Below, piece after piece: positions 26,863 to 36,499 of a stretch of DNA of 45,884 bases. The stretch spans positions 1 to 45,884 of the forward strand of contig JABJJO010000138.1 in NCBI GenBank assembly GCA_018660825.1, read 5' to 3'. The notes under the pieces are model-generated. The model saw nothing but the letters and a program-made list of their open reading frames with translations. It did not search any database and was not told where the DNA came from. The translations under genes were made by a program, and so were the position numbers. Numbering within the stretch: position 1 is the first letter of the stretch; each line of letters opens with the position of its first letter. The DNA comes from Planctomycetaceae bacterium. GTDB lineage: Bacteria > Planctomycetota > Planctomycetia > Pirellulales > Pirellulaceae.

Positions 26863-28140
26863 TTAGATCAACTCAGCTATAGGAGTTCCATTTTCGATTA
26901 GAAAGACCGGTCGTCCTTGGTTATTGACGAATTGCAATCGCGGATCCATCCCGTACATGTGGAAGATGGTCGCCATTAAATCTTGGGGCGTGATGGGTTT
27001 GGTGGCTGGAACTTCGATCTTCTCAGAGGATTCGCCGACGACCTGACCCATCTTCAACCCGCCTCCGGCCAAAGCCAGTGTGCAAAGTCGTCCCCAGTGA
27101 TCGCGGCCGCCTTTGGCGTTGATTTTAGGCGTGCGTCCAAATTCGCCAGTGATGACGACTAGTGTATCGTCTAACATGCCCCGTTCTTCCAGATCATTGA
27201 TCAATGCGGCAATGCCCTGGTCCATCTGTTGCGCACGTCCTTTGAGTCCTTTAACAATGCCGCCATGCATGTCCCAGCCTCCGTAAGAGACCGTGACAAA
27301 GGCACAGCCTGCTTCACAGAGTCGTCGGGCGGTCAGTAGTGTTTCACCGAGACCTTTGCCATAACGGGCACGCTCCTTAGGATCTGCTTTAGAAATGTTA
27401 AATGCATCACGCGAAGTACCATGCACAAGATCGAAAGCCTGTTGTTCGAATACGTCCATTCCTTCCAGTTTCCCACTGTTGTCGGCGGTACGGTTGATCG
27501 TGTCGAGCGAATTCAGTAAGTCACGACGATTGGAAAATCTCTCCTCGGGTACGATGCTTGCCATGTTTTTGACGGCCGGCCCATTTGGGTTGAAAGGGCT
27601 GTAACCAGTGCCGAGCCAACCGGGCCCGTCACTATTAATGTTGTTCATCCGCACGTAGGTTGGAATTCCGGTGAGCGGATGGGTTGTCCCGAATTGCCGG
27701 GCGGCGATAGAACCGATAGACGGTTTCATGTTTTGGCGGTCATCGTACCCGGTCATCACCCAACGCGTCCCAGTGCCATGACTGCTGTTGCCGTGCGCGA
27801 AGGACCGAATCAATGCCATTTTGTCCATACAGGTAGCCATCTTGGGGAATGTACCGCCCATCGAGATCCCCGCTATTGGGGTCTTCGCTTCTCCGGTGAT
27901 ACTGCGGTATTCCGTGGGTGCCGTCATCTTGGGATCGAATGTTTCGACGTGCGTAGGGCCGCCAGCAAGCCAAATCCAAATCACGGATTTTTTGTTCACG
28001 CCACCTTTGTTGGCGGACTGGGCGCGTAATAAATTAGGCAATGTTAGCAGACTGCTGCCAATGGCACCCACCTTCAAAAAATCGCGTCGAGTGTTTCCTG
28101 CACAATCGCCTGATCGGTTCTTTGAGTAGATGGTGAACAT
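26863..28140 (-). CDS. DUF1501 protein, Tat-exported, without a partner gene
   Basis: This 425-residue protein belongs to the DUF1501 family, which has an alkaline-phosphatase/sulfatase-like fold. The N-terminus has a twin-arginine signal (NTRRDFLKVG then a hydrophobic stretch to about residue 41). Family motifs are WLAGGPTHVETFDPK (about 57-71), SFAHGNSSHGTGT, GPGWLGTGYSPF, VSYGGWDMHGG, GEFGRTPKINAKGGRDHWG and a final PQDLMATIFHMYGMDP. The aspartate and histidine motifs are where metal ligands are expected in the superfamily. In planctomycetes these genes usually sit directly beside a DUF1549/DUF1553 cytochrome gene. None is seen here: the upstream neighbour is a 604-bp gap and then a divergent DUF1592-type gene. 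Function unknown. Confidence 0.92.
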   Translation of the reverse strand: MFTIYSKNRSGDCAGNTRRDFLKVGAIGSSLLTLPNLLRAQSANKGGVNKKSVIWIWLAGGPTHVETFDPKMTAPTEYRSITGEAKTPIAGISMGGTFPKMATCMDKMALIRSFAHGNSSHGTGTRWVMTGYDDRQNMKPSIGSIAARQFGTTHPLTGIPTYVRMNNINSDGPGWLGTGYSPFNPNGPAVKNMASIVPEERFSNRRDLLNSLDTINRTADNSGKLEGMDVFEQQAFDLVHGTSRDAFNISKADPKERARYGKGLGETLLTARRLCEAGCAFVTVSYGGWDMHGGIVKGLKGRAQQMDQGIAALINDLEERGMLDDTLVVITGEFGRTPKINAKGGRDHWGRLCTLALAGGGLKMGQVVGESSEKIEVPATKPITPQDLMATIFHMYGMDPRLQFVNNQGRPVFLIENGTPIAELI

Positions 28141-28744
28141 AGCTTGCTCTTTTCAATGATTTGGGTTCAATGTGACATTGGTGAGGTTTAATGTCTCTCA
28201 TCAATGACGTATGCGGTGGAAACTATAAATCAGCTCTCACGTAATCTTATCGGAAAGGCAGCAAATACGGCAAGAATAAATATGGCATCTCTCCCCCCTG
28301 AATTACCTAACCGCTTTGATGATTAGAGTATTTAAGGAGTTCCGGTGGTAGCGAGCCTATGGAGAAAATAACCGTCTATGCTAGGGAATTATGAACGAGT
28401 CAAGGCAGACCCAGTGGATTAGATCATTATTGCCGCCCAATCTTTTTTTTTGGATGTAAATGGTGAAACGGGCCAGACAGTTGACTCAATCACTCGCCAA
28501 TCAGATGCGAAAGGAAACCCGATTAGTATATTGTGGAGACGATAGACCGTCGATCGGCAAGGTAACTTTCTTAGATCTATCAGGAAAAGTATTTAAACGC
28601 CCGCTTGGGTTTCTGCATCCTGTTGGGTGTCCGCCCGTGAACGAAATGTTAATTTGAACTGTTCGTAAAGTGTGCTGATAGCGTTAAACTGTTATTATTA
28701 ACAATCCAATCAATTCCCTCCACACGCGAACTAACTGGTCCAGC
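28141..28744. promoter_or_regulatory. 604-bp divergent intergenic region upstream of the DUF1592-DUF1552 operon
   Basis: This gap must hold the promoters for the DUF1501 gene (leftward) and the six-gene operon (rightward). I see no tRNA, repeat array or recognised gene. A 9-T run lies at 28443-28451. TGTTA and TAACA, four bases apart (28690-28703), form a short inverted repeat about 42 bp before the first operon start and could be an operator. TTGAAC near 28654 with GATAGC 17 bp later is a poor promoter match. A 65-codon frame at 28460-28657 has no features of a real protein. Confidence 0.3.
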
Positions 28745-31138
28745 ATGCGAATCTTAATTTTAATCGTGTTAAACCTCGCTCTTTGCTTGTCCACCTGCGG
28801 CCCTGAAAATATCCAGGCTGCTAATCCTTCGTCCGCGCGAATGTACCGGCTAACCGTCTTGCCAATTTTGCAATCCAGATGTTTTTCCTGCCATGGGCCC
28901 AAAACGCAAGAGGGAGACATCCGACTGGACAATCTCGGTCGAGGTGCGGGTGCCAACTTGGCAGTCGTGAGCACTTGGCAAATGGCCAAAGAAATGCTCG
29001 ATAATGGTACCATGCCACCTGAGGATGCCGACCAATTGACTGATCAGGAACAGACAATTATTTCCCGCTGGATTGGCGATGAAATAAAACGCGCTAAGTC
29101 AAAACTTCAAGGCACGGCCGGCCGAGTTGTCCTGCGACGACTTAACCGCCACGAATATCAAAATACAATGCGTGACTTATTCGATTTTGATATGAAATAT
29201 GATCGAGACCTTCCGCCGGACGGCCTTTCGTCAGACGGTTTCCGTAACAATGGAGGGGCGTTACAGATTAGCGCTATCCAACTGGAATACTATCTGAATT
29301 CCGCCCGGCGTGCTCTAGATCGGGTAATTGTAACGGGCGACGCGCCGGAAGTATTCGAACATAAGTTTGAGACCAGCAACGTCGGCGGCAAATGGTTTAA
29401 CTACGAAGTTTCTAACTATCTTGGCCGTTGGCAGGGGTTTTACGGCAAGATGGTTGATAAATATCCGGACGAAGGTGAATATCTGATTCGCGTTACAGCG
29501 CGGGCCGAGATTCCGGAAAACAAAGGTGCTCCGTTAATGGAAGTGTCTGTGGGGTATCAACCCGATACCGAGCAAATATGGAAGGTTACGAAGACGATTG
29601 AACTGACAGAGCAATCGTCGACGGTATATGAATTCAGCGGACGTGTCGAAAACCATCCGCTGCCGGTAAGAGGGCAAGGCAAGTTCCCCGGTTTGGTGGT
29701 GCGTGTGTTGAATCAGTACGATGATGGTGGAGGAAAACCAAAAGAAGTGGAACTGCAGCGTGATGGAAAGAAAAAAAAAGGTTTTCCGGTGGAGCAGGGG
29801 TACCCTGCCATTCATATTGAATCGGTGGAATTTAAGGGTCCTATATTTGACCAATGGCCCCCGGCGCATCATCGGGCAATTCTCTTCGAATCCGATCTCC
29901 AGGCAACGGATGAACAGGCATACGTTCGGCAGGTTCTTATTCGCTTCTTGAAACGGGCCTATCGCCGACCGGCAACTAGCGCTGAAATCCAAAAGCTACT
30001 TTACTTTTTTTCGACCATCCGTGCCGATTTCCCAAACTTTGAAGAGGCAATCAAGGAGACACTGGCGTTGTCACTTATTAGTCCGCCATTTCTGTTTTTG
30101 CTAGAACCGGTCCAAAACAAGAAACGCGAACTCACGGATTGGGAATTGGCATCGCGCTTGTCCTACTTTTTATGGAGTACGATGCCCGATGAGGAGTTGT
30201 TTGAACTAGCCGCGGCAGGACAGTTGTCTAGACCAGACGTGCTTAGTTCTCAGGTAGATCGTATGCTACGGGATGAACGTGGCTGGCGTTTCGTAACGCA
30301 GTTTACGGATCAATGGCTAAAATTGGAGAACACGGCTCACATTGCTATTGATACCTCTATCTATCGGGGGTTTAGGACGGCGATAAAAGAAGAGATGCTT
30401 CAAGAAACAAGGCATTTTCTGCGGCATTTGATTTTGACGGATCGCAGTGCGCTTAACTTGTTGGAATCCGGATTCACGATGCTCAATGAACCTTTGGCGC
30501 GTCACTATGGCGTGGCGGGGGTTTACGGACAGGGTTTCCGAGAGGTTCCCCTTATCGAAGAAGGTCGAGGTGGATTATTGGGTCACTCCAGTGTATTAAT
30601 GCTGGGCTCTACCGGCAGAGATTCTCATCCCATCCGCCGCGCCGTGTGGATTCGCGACCGTCTTTTGAATGACCCGCCACCGCCACCGCCGGCGGATGTT
30701 CCGGATTTGGATGAGTCCAATCCGGATTTTTCCAAATTGTCGGTTCGTGAACAGTTGGAAGTCCATCGAAAAAAAGAGTCCTGTGCGTCGTGTCACCGGG
30801 CAATTGATCCTTGGGGGATTGCCTTGGAACACTACGATGCGATCGGTAAATTTCGTACTGAGGTGAATTCCAAACCCGTAGTCGCGACGGATGCACTGCC
30901 AAACGGTCAGGTGTTTTCGGGTTCCGCGAGCTTGAAACAATATTTGATAGACCATCGCAGCGATGATTTTTCCCGAGCGTTGGTTGCGCGACTTTCAATC
31001 TACGCACTTGGTCGAAATCTACAGTTAAGTGATGAAAACATGGTAAACGATTTAACGCAGGATTTTATTCGTGAGGAGCACCGTATTTTGGGGCTCATCA
31101 AGGCAATTGTTTCCAGTAACGCGTTCCGCACGAAATAA
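28745..31138 (+). CDS. DUF1592-type exported protein with two c-type heme motifs (pair 1)
   Basis: This is a 797-residue protein. Residues 1-25 are a signal peptide. The N-terminal planctomycete cytochrome C domain (about 33-105) has C46-F-S-C-H50 and GTMPPED. The next parts are DUF1587-like (GRVVLRRLNRHEYQNTMRDLF, about 124-150), a beta-rich central domain to about 385, DUF1595-like (about 395-450), DUF1592-like (about 465-600, with LASRLSYFLWSTMPDEELF), DUF1588-like (about 610-690, ending with C680-A-S-C-H684 and DPWGIALEHYDAIG) and DUF1585-like (about 720-797). Heme attachment at both CXXCH sites is inferred. It is the first gene of a run of six on the plus strand and is 92 bp upstream of its DUF1552 partner. 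Role unknown; exported redox protein is the safest statement. Confidence 0.92.
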   Translation: MRILILIVLNLALCLSTCGPENIQAANPSSARMYRLTVLPILQSRCFSCHGPKTQEGDIRLDNLGRGAGANLAVVSTWQMAKEMLDNGTMPPEDADQLTDQEQTIISRWIGDEIKRAKSKLQGTAGRVVLRRLNRHEYQNTMRDLFDFDMKYDRDLPPDGLSSDGFRNNGGALQISAIQLEYYLNSARRALDRVIVTGDAPEVFEHKFETSNVGGKWFNYEVSNYLGRWQGFYGKMVDKYPDEGEYLIRVTARAEIPENKGAPLMEVSVGYQPDTEQIWKVTKTIELTEQSSTVYEFSGRVENHPLPVRGQGKFPGLVVRVLNQYDDGGGKPKEVELQRDGKKKKGFPVEQGYPAIHIESVEFKGPIFDQWPPAHHRAILFESDLQATDEQAYVRQVLIRFLKRAYRRPATSAEIQKLLYFFSTIRADFPNFEEAIKETLALSLISPPFLFLLEPVQNKKRELTDWELASRLSYFLWSTMPDEELFELAAAGQLSRPDVLSSQVDRMLRDERGWRFVTQFTDQWLKLENTAHIAIDTSIYRGFRTAIKEEMLQETRHFLRHLILTDRSALNLLESGFTMLNEPLARHYGVAGVYGQGFREVPLIEEGRGGLLGHSSVLMLGSTGRDSHPIRRAVWIRDRLLNDPPPPPPADVPDLDESNPDFSKLSVREQLEVHRKKESCASCHRAIDPWGIALEHYDAIGKFRTEVNSKPVVATDALPNGQVFSGSASLKQYLIDHRSDDFSRALVARLSIYALGRNLQLSDENMVNDLTQDFIREEHRILGLIKAIVSSNAFRTK

Positions 31139-31230
31139 TGGTAGTCATAATCCATCTGTACGTTAAAATGATAATTTGGGATAGTACATGTTAGGTAAGA
31201 CGCTCACAAAAAGTTGGGAGATTGAATAGC

Positions 31231-32565
31231 ATGCAATCATGGCATTTAGATCGGCGTACGTTTCTGCTGGGCAGCGGTGTTTCGATGGCGCTTCCCTATA
31301 TGGAAGCAATGGGTGCGCAGACCGCGCCGAGCGAACTCCCCGCGCGTATGTGTGCGATGTATTTTCCTTTTGGCGTCGGATTGCCTAAGGAAGGGAGTGA
31401 TCTTCATAAGTGGCGTTGGTTTCCCAATGGTGAAGGCAAAGAGTTTACCTTCAATGAAAGTCTGAAGCCATTAGAGTCGGTTCGTGAATCGGTTACGATC
31501 ATTGGTGGAATGTCTCATCCCAACGGTCGCCGAATGGGTGGGCATGATACAGGGGACACATTCCTTACTGGTGCGTTGTTTGATAAGCAGCTATTGCATA
31601 ATACTGTTTCAGTGGATCAGGTCGCGGCGGCGGCAATCGGTAGTCAGACTCGTTACTCATCAATCACGATGTCCACCGACGGGGGAGTTGGAGAGCCAAC
31701 CCGATCGAGTACCCTTAGCTACGACATAAAAGGTCGTCCGATTCCGGCGTTGAATCAACCGTTGATGATTTTTAACCGACTGTTTGGTTTGGCCGACGAA
31801 GATTTAAAACGGCATCAACGGCGTTTGCGCAGTGCCTCGAGTATGCTGGATCTTGTCTTGGAGGATTCCAACTCGCTACGACGAAGACTGGGCCGTCATG
31901 ATCAGGATAAATTGGATGAATATTTTTCATCCGTACGTCAAATTGAACAACGGGTTAAACGAACGCAGCGTTGGCTGGACATCCCGTTGCCGTCGCTGAC
32001 CGATGAAGAGCGCAGTCTATTAAAGCTGGACTCGGACAAGGAAGCGCCAAAAGAATACATGCGGACCATGTACGATTTAATGTGGTTGGCCTTTAAAAGT
32101 GATTCTACCCGCGTTGCTACCTATCAAATCGCGAGTATGGCGGATGCTTCCAGTGTAGCAGGGCCGTTCCCATTCCGTGAGGGCTTTAAAGCAAACCTGC
32201 ATAACTTAGCCCATGGTTGGAATAAACCCGATGGGGCCGTTGCTTTGGGGAAATGGGACAGGTTTATGACGGAACAACTTACCTACTTCCTGCAGCGGTT
32301 GAAATCGACTGAAGAAGGTGATGGTACTTTGCTGGACCGAACGATGGTCCTGCACGGATGTAGTAACAGTACCACTCATAACAACAATAACTACCCACTC
32401 ATTTTTGCCGGTGGTAATAAACTGGGACTGGAACACAACCATTACGTGAAAGTGGGCGCTGATGTTCCCATGTCTAACTTGTTCGTCACGATGCTTGACA
32501 AAATGGGGGTTGCAGCACCTGCGTTTGCTGATAGTACGGGAGAGTTGACGGCTATTCAGGCGTAA
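31231..32565 (+). CDS. DUF1552 protein, Tat-exported (pair 1)
   Basis: This is a 444-residue protein. The ATG at 31231 is ten bases after GGGAG; a TTG three codons earlier is too close to that site. The N-terminus is a twin-arginine signal (DRRTFLLG followed by a hydrophobic stretch ending near residue 28). DUF1552 landmarks are YFPFGVGLP, a GGMSHPNGRRMGGHDTGDTFLTG block, VSVDQVAAAAIG, STDGGVGEPTRSSTLSY, SMLDLVLEDSNSLRRRLG, DYLSS-like DEYFSSVRQIEQRV, the histidine motif HNLAHG (32200-32217), SNSTTHNNNNYPLIFAGG and a FADSTGELTAIQA end. It is strongly related to the pair-2 protein at 35047, with many identical blocks. Function unknown; the constant pairing with a DUF1592 protein suggests a joint role. 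Confidence 0.92.
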   Translation: MQSWHLDRRTFLLGSGVSMALPYMEAMGAQTAPSELPARMCAMYFPFGVGLPKEGSDLHKWRWFPNGEGKEFTFNESLKPLESVRESVTIIGGMSHPNGRRMGGHDTGDTFLTGALFDKQLLHNTVSVDQVAAAAIGSQTRYSSITMSTDGGVGEPTRSSTLSYDIKGRPIPALNQPLMIFNRLFGLADEDLKRHQRRLRSASSMLDLVLEDSNSLRRRLGRHDQDKLDEYFSSVRQIEQRVKRTQRWLDIPLPSLTDEERSLLKLDSDKEAPKEYMRTMYDLMWLAFKSDSTRVATYQIASMADASSVAGPFPFREGFKANLHNLAHGWNKPDGAVALGKWDRFMTEQLTYFLQRLKSTEEGDGTLLDRTMVLHGCSNSTTHNNNNYPLIFAGGNKLGLEHNHYVKVGADVPMSNLFVTMLDKMGVAAPAFADSTGELTAIQA

Positions 32566-32609
32566 TGTCCTACAATGCGGCAACGGGTATTTAACCTCCA
32601 ATTTCTACT

Positions 32610-35009
32610 ATGTTTAGATTTCAATTTTTTCGGCAATCGTTAATGATGTTCTTTTTCCGCATCTCGTTCCTTGGGCTAGCACTGTGCTTCCCGTTGATAG
32701 TGGTTTCTGATGAGGCGGATTTACGAACGTTCAAATCCAAAATCGAACCGATCCTCGTGCAATATTGTTATCACTGTCACGGGTCGCAGGGTGAGGCTAG
32801 TCCCCAACTGTCGGAGTTGGATCCGGATCTCTTTACCGGCGTCGACGGTGAAACCTGGCACGACGCGCTGGATCGGCTCAATACAGGTAAAATGCCGCCC
32901 GCAGAAGGGTTACCATTGCCGATTGCTAAACGTAAACGGCTAGTTAACTGGCTCACTACCGAAATGGAGCGAGCAGCGCAGGTCCGCCGCAGCACCGGCG
33001 GAAAGGTTGTATTTCGCCGCTTAACAAACTATGAGTACAACAACACACTTTGTGATCTAACGGGGATTGACTATGACTATACAATCAACTTTCCACCGGA
33101 GTCTAAATCCACAGACGGTTTCTTAAATAATGGACAGGTATTGTCGGTTTCACCAATACAGATTGAGTATTATTTGACGGCGGCTCGTAGTGGTTTGAAT
33201 AAGGCAATTGTTAGTGGCGAACCTCCAGAAGTGTACGAACAACATGTTGAAAAATCCATCAAAGGGGGAAGGGACAGTAACTTAAACGGCAGTTTGCTGG
33301 ACGGTAGGACGCAGTTTATTGCCGGTATTGACGACTTTCCAAGGCAGGGAACTATCAGTGTTACCGTGCAGGCCTACGCGCTGATTCCGGAGGGACAAAT
33401 GATCCCTCAGATGGAAGTAAACATTGGAATTCGAAGTGACACCCTCTCTCCCAGCGAACGCCTCGGTGTGGTGGCAGTCACAGGAACCCAACAAAAACCG
33501 CAGACTTTTGTGCTAAAAGGGCGGATCGAAAACTTTCCACTTCCCGGTGCCAATCCGAAATTTCCCGGTATTCAGATTCGCATTAAGAACCTAACAGCCA
33601 GGGCTGTACCAAAACCGAAAAAAGGATCTACCCCGGCTCCGTCTACGGAACCCGAGATTGTTGTTCAGGCCGTTGATTTTAAGGGACCCATCTATGATGC
33701 CTGGCCGCCGGAGCACCATCGACAGATTCTTCCAGAGACGGATCGGAATCAAGCGAATTATGTCAGCACGGTCGTCCGGAGCTTCATGCGGCGCGCGTAC
33801 CGGCGTCCTGTGACCACCGAGGAGGTACAGGGGATTGTCTCATTTTACGAGAAGATCGCACCTCAAAGTGACTCGTTCGAAGACGCTATCCGAGAATCGC
33901 TAGCATTGGTTTTAATTTCACCGGACTTTTTGTATATGGCAGAACCGTTAGCTAACACTACTAAGGGTGCCTTAAATAGTCATCAATTAGCGGTTCGATT
34001 GTCTTACATGTTGTGGAGCACTATGCCTGATGACAGGCTTTTTGAATTGGCAAATTCGGGTCAGTTAAGTCACGACAAAGTTCTGGCATCCCAGGTTCAA
34101 CGCATGCTGCAAGACCCCCGCAGTTGGGAATTCGTAGACCATTTTATTTCCCAATGGCTCGATCTTTCAGGTCTCAACCGGATCGCAATTAATCCACAGT
34201 ACTATCCGAATTTCGACGAATCCCTTAAATCACATATGGCGGAGGAGACACGTCGTTTTTTCGGTGAAATTCTGTACAACGATCTGAGTGCACTGAATTT
34301 GATCCAATCAGAGTTTGTGATGCTCAATGCGCCGTTGGCCCGGCATTATGGCATGCAAGGACCTGACTCGTATCAATTTCAGCGTATCCAGTTAGAAGAT
34401 GATGCGACACGCGGCGGTTTGTTGACGCAAGGGAGTTATCTAATGATTAACTCCGACGGAGAAGATTCCCATCCGATCAAACGCGGAGTATGGATACGTG
34501 AGCGTCTGCTGAATGACCCACCCGCTGCTCCTCCAGCGGATGTCCCAGCATTGGAATCAGGCAATGCCGAATTTGAATCGTTATCCATTCAACGACAGTT
34601 AGAACTTCATCGCGAGAAGGAGTCTTGCAATCAGTGCCATAAAGACATTGACCCCTGGGGAATCCCGTTTGAGAATTTTGATGCGATCGGGAAATGGCGG
34701 ACCGAAGTAAAACGCGTGGTGGGTAAGGGGAAGATAATCCAAGCCGAACTCAGCAACACAACGACCCTTCCCGATGGCGATGAAATTTCAGGCAGCCTGG
34801 AACTACAGCAATATTTGGTGGAGCGGCAGAGTGATCGTTTTGCGAGAGCCTTAGTAACTAAAACGCTGACCTATGCTTTAGGAAGAACGCTCGAATGGAC
34901 CGATAATAGAACTGTGGATAAACTTACAGTACAATTCATTTCTGACGATTACAATATAAGAAAGCTCTTGGTGGCTATAGTGCAAACAGAAGCTTTTAAG
35001 ACAAATTGA
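32610..35009 (+). CDS. DUF1592-type exported protein with two c-type heme motifs (pair 2)
   Basis: This 799-residue protein is almost the same length as the pair-1 member and is clearly homologous along its whole length. A hydrophobic signal peptide covers about residues 10-33. The first heme motif is C53-Y-H-C-H57, followed by GKMPPAEG. DUF1587-like (VVFRRLTNYEYNNTLCDLTG), central beta, DUF1595-like (SFMRRAYRRPVTTEEV), DUF1592-like (LAVRLSYMLWSTMPDDRLF) and DUF1588-like (GGLLTQGSYLMINSDGEDSHPIKRGVW) parts follow. The second heme motif is C673-N-Q-C-H677, followed by DPWGIPFENFDAIGKW and a DUF1585-like C-terminus. The gene begins 44 bp after pair 1 and is followed 37 bp later by its DUF1552 partner. 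Pairs 1 and 2 look like a duplicated two-gene unit. Confidence 0.92.
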   Translation: MFRFQFFRQSLMMFFFRISFLGLALCFPLIVVSDEADLRTFKSKIEPILVQYCYHCHGSQGEASPQLSELDPDLFTGVDGETWHDALDRLNTGKMPPAEGLPLPIAKRKRLVNWLTTEMERAAQVRRSTGGKVVFRRLTNYEYNNTLCDLTGIDYDYTINFPPESKSTDGFLNNGQVLSVSPIQIEYYLTAARSGLNKAIVSGEPPEVYEQHVEKSIKGGRDSNLNGSLLDGRTQFIAGIDDFPRQGTISVTVQAYALIPEGQMIPQMEVNIGIRSDTLSPSERLGVVAVTGTQQKPQTFVLKGRIENFPLPGANPKFPGIQIRIKNLTARAVPKPKKGSTPAPSTEPEIVVQAVDFKGPIYDAWPPEHHRQILPETDRNQANYVSTVVRSFMRRAYRRPVTTEEVQGIVSFYEKIAPQSDSFEDAIRESLALVLISPDFLYMAEPLANTTKGALNSHQLAVRLSYMLWSTMPDDRLFELANSGQLSHDKVLASQVQRMLQDPRSWEFVDHFISQWLDLSGLNRIAINPQYYPNFDESLKSHMAEETRRFFGEILYNDLSALNLIQSEFVMLNAPLARHYGMQGPDSYQFQRIQLEDDATRGGLLTQGSYLMINSDGEDSHPIKRGVWIRERLLNDPPAAPPADVPALESGNAEFESLSIQRQLELHREKESCNQCHKDIDPWGIPFENFDAIGKWRTEVKRVVGKGKIIQAELSNTTTLPDGDEISGSLELQQYLVERQSDRFARALVTKTLTYALGRTLEWTDNRTVDKLTVQFISDDYNIRKLLVAIVQTEAFKTN

Positions 35010-35046
35010 CCGTATGCGGTTATTTTGCAAAGGATACAAACAGACG

Positions 35047-36375
35047 ATGCAAAAATCATGGTACTTTAATCGGCGCACATTTCTCCATGGCACGGGTGTG
35101 TGCCTCGCTTTGCCATGGCTTGAATGCATGTCTCAGGCTGACGATGTGATGAAATTGCCAGCGCGGCTAGCATCGATCTATTTTCCGTTTGGTGTCAGCC
35201 TACCCAACGAAAAGTCCGAACATGCCGCCTGGAACTGGTTTCCACAGCGAGACCAAAATACATTTCAGTTCCGCAACTCTTTGGAGTCACTTGAACCGCT
35301 TCGCCAACAGGTTACCGTATTGGGTGGCCTGTCGCATCCCGCCGGCCGTAAGATGGGTGGGCATGATACCGGAGATATCTTTCTGACAGGCGCGAATTTT
35401 TCAGGGACCACCTATCGTAACAGCATTTCACTTGACCAATACATTGCATCCCACGTGGGTGATCAGACCCGTTTCGGGTCGTTGGTTCTCTCAAGTGATG
35501 GTGGAGTTGGCGAACCTTCTCGCTCCACGACGCTGTCCTTTACAATGCAAGGGCGCCCCATTCCCGCGATTTCCAATCCGCGACAGGTCTTTGATCGCTT
35601 GTTCGGTGAGGGGGATTCGTCGTCTAAAAATCAACGGCGGCTGTTACAAAACACCGGCAGCATGCTCGATCTTGTGCTGGAAAACAGTCGTTCGATGAAA
35701 ACCAGACTCGGAAAACAGGATCAGCGGAAGTTGGACGAATATCTCTCGAGTATTCGGGATATTGAACAACGGGTTAATCGTTCGCAGGCATGGTTGGATA
35801 TTCCTAAGCCCGTGGTCGATCGAGATGCAATCAATTTATCAGCGGATCAAAGTTCGCCGGTAGAGTATATGCAGGCCATGTATGATTTGATCTTTTTGGC
35901 TTTTCAAACGGATTCCACTCGTTTGGCTACCTATATGCTGGGCCAAGTTGCTGGTGCCACGACTATTGCCAATGCGTTTCCTGCCTGCATCGGGTTGCCG
36001 GGAAATTGGCATGGGTTAGCCCATGGTGCAGGTAAAAAAGACGGAGCGAAGAGTCTTGGGCGGTTCGATCAACTGTTGGCACAACAACTCAGTCGCTTTA
36101 TGACGAGATTGCAAGAGACCCCAGAAGGCGATGGCACTATGCTGGACAATACGCTGATATTCTACGGAAGTAGCAACAGCAAAACGCACAATAATAACAA
36201 TTACCCGTTAGTGCTCGCCGGTGGTCGTAACCTAGGATTCAAACACAATCAGTACTTGCAACTTGACGCAAAAACTCCGCTGGCCAACGTCTTTGTGACC
36301 ATGCTAGAACGCATGAATATTCCACACGATGGATTTGCGGATAGTACCGGTGAACTATCGGCACTTACTAACTAG
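35047..36375 (+). CDS. DUF1552 protein, Tat-exported (pair 2)
   Basis: This is a 442-residue protein from the ATG at 35047, 12 bases after AAAGGA. A start at 35014 is possible but would put 11 extra residues ahead of the twin-arginine signal (NRRTFLHGTG). The same blocks as in pair 1 are visible: YFPFGVSLP, a GGLSHPAGRKMGGHDTGDIFLTG block, SISLDQYIASHVG, SSDGGVGEPSRSTTLSF, SMLDLVLENSRSMKTRLG, DEYLSSIRDIEQRVNRSQAWLDIP, the motif HGLAHG (36010-36027), SNSKTHNNNNYPLVLAGG and the FADSTGELSAL end. The similarity to the pair-1 protein runs over the full length, supporting duplication of the whole two-gene unit. Function unknown. Confidence 0.92.
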   Translation: MQKSWYFNRRTFLHGTGVCLALPWLECMSQADDVMKLPARLASIYFPFGVSLPNEKSEHAAWNWFPQRDQNTFQFRNSLESLEPLRQQVTVLGGLSHPAGRKMGGHDTGDIFLTGANFSGTTYRNSISLDQYIASHVGDQTRFGSLVLSSDGGVGEPSRSTTLSFTMQGRPIPAISNPRQVFDRLFGEGDSSSKNQRRLLQNTGSMLDLVLENSRSMKTRLGKQDQRKLDEYLSSIRDIEQRVNRSQAWLDIPKPVVDRDAINLSADQSSPVEYMQAMYDLIFLAFQTDSTRLATYMLGQVAGATTIANAFPACIGLPGNWHGLAHGAGKKDGAKSLGRFDQLLAQQLSRFMTRLQETPEGDGTMLDNTLIFYGSSNSKTHNNNNYPLVLAGGRNLGFKHNQYLQLDAKTPLANVFVTMLERMNIPHDGFADSTGELSALTN

Positions 36376-36499
36376 ATCGAAATGATTGTTTTAGTTTTTG
36401 AATAGCTGGATGCTGGCACGCACAGGAAAAGGTCCCCGTAGCGTGTGCAATGGAATTGTCATGCAATTTACGTCAAACTCCCTCCCACCTTTTCGCAGT

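Noticed and set aside
28443-28451. Run of nine T as a terminator
   Set aside because: No stable stem precedes it.
28460-28657. 65-codon frame in the large divergent gap
   Set aside because: No ribosome site, no recognisable motif and atypical composition; most likely a chance frame.
36398-36499. TTG-started extension of the pair-3 DUF1592 protein
   Set aside because: It would bury the signal peptide 34 residues inside; the ATG at 36500 starts it directly.
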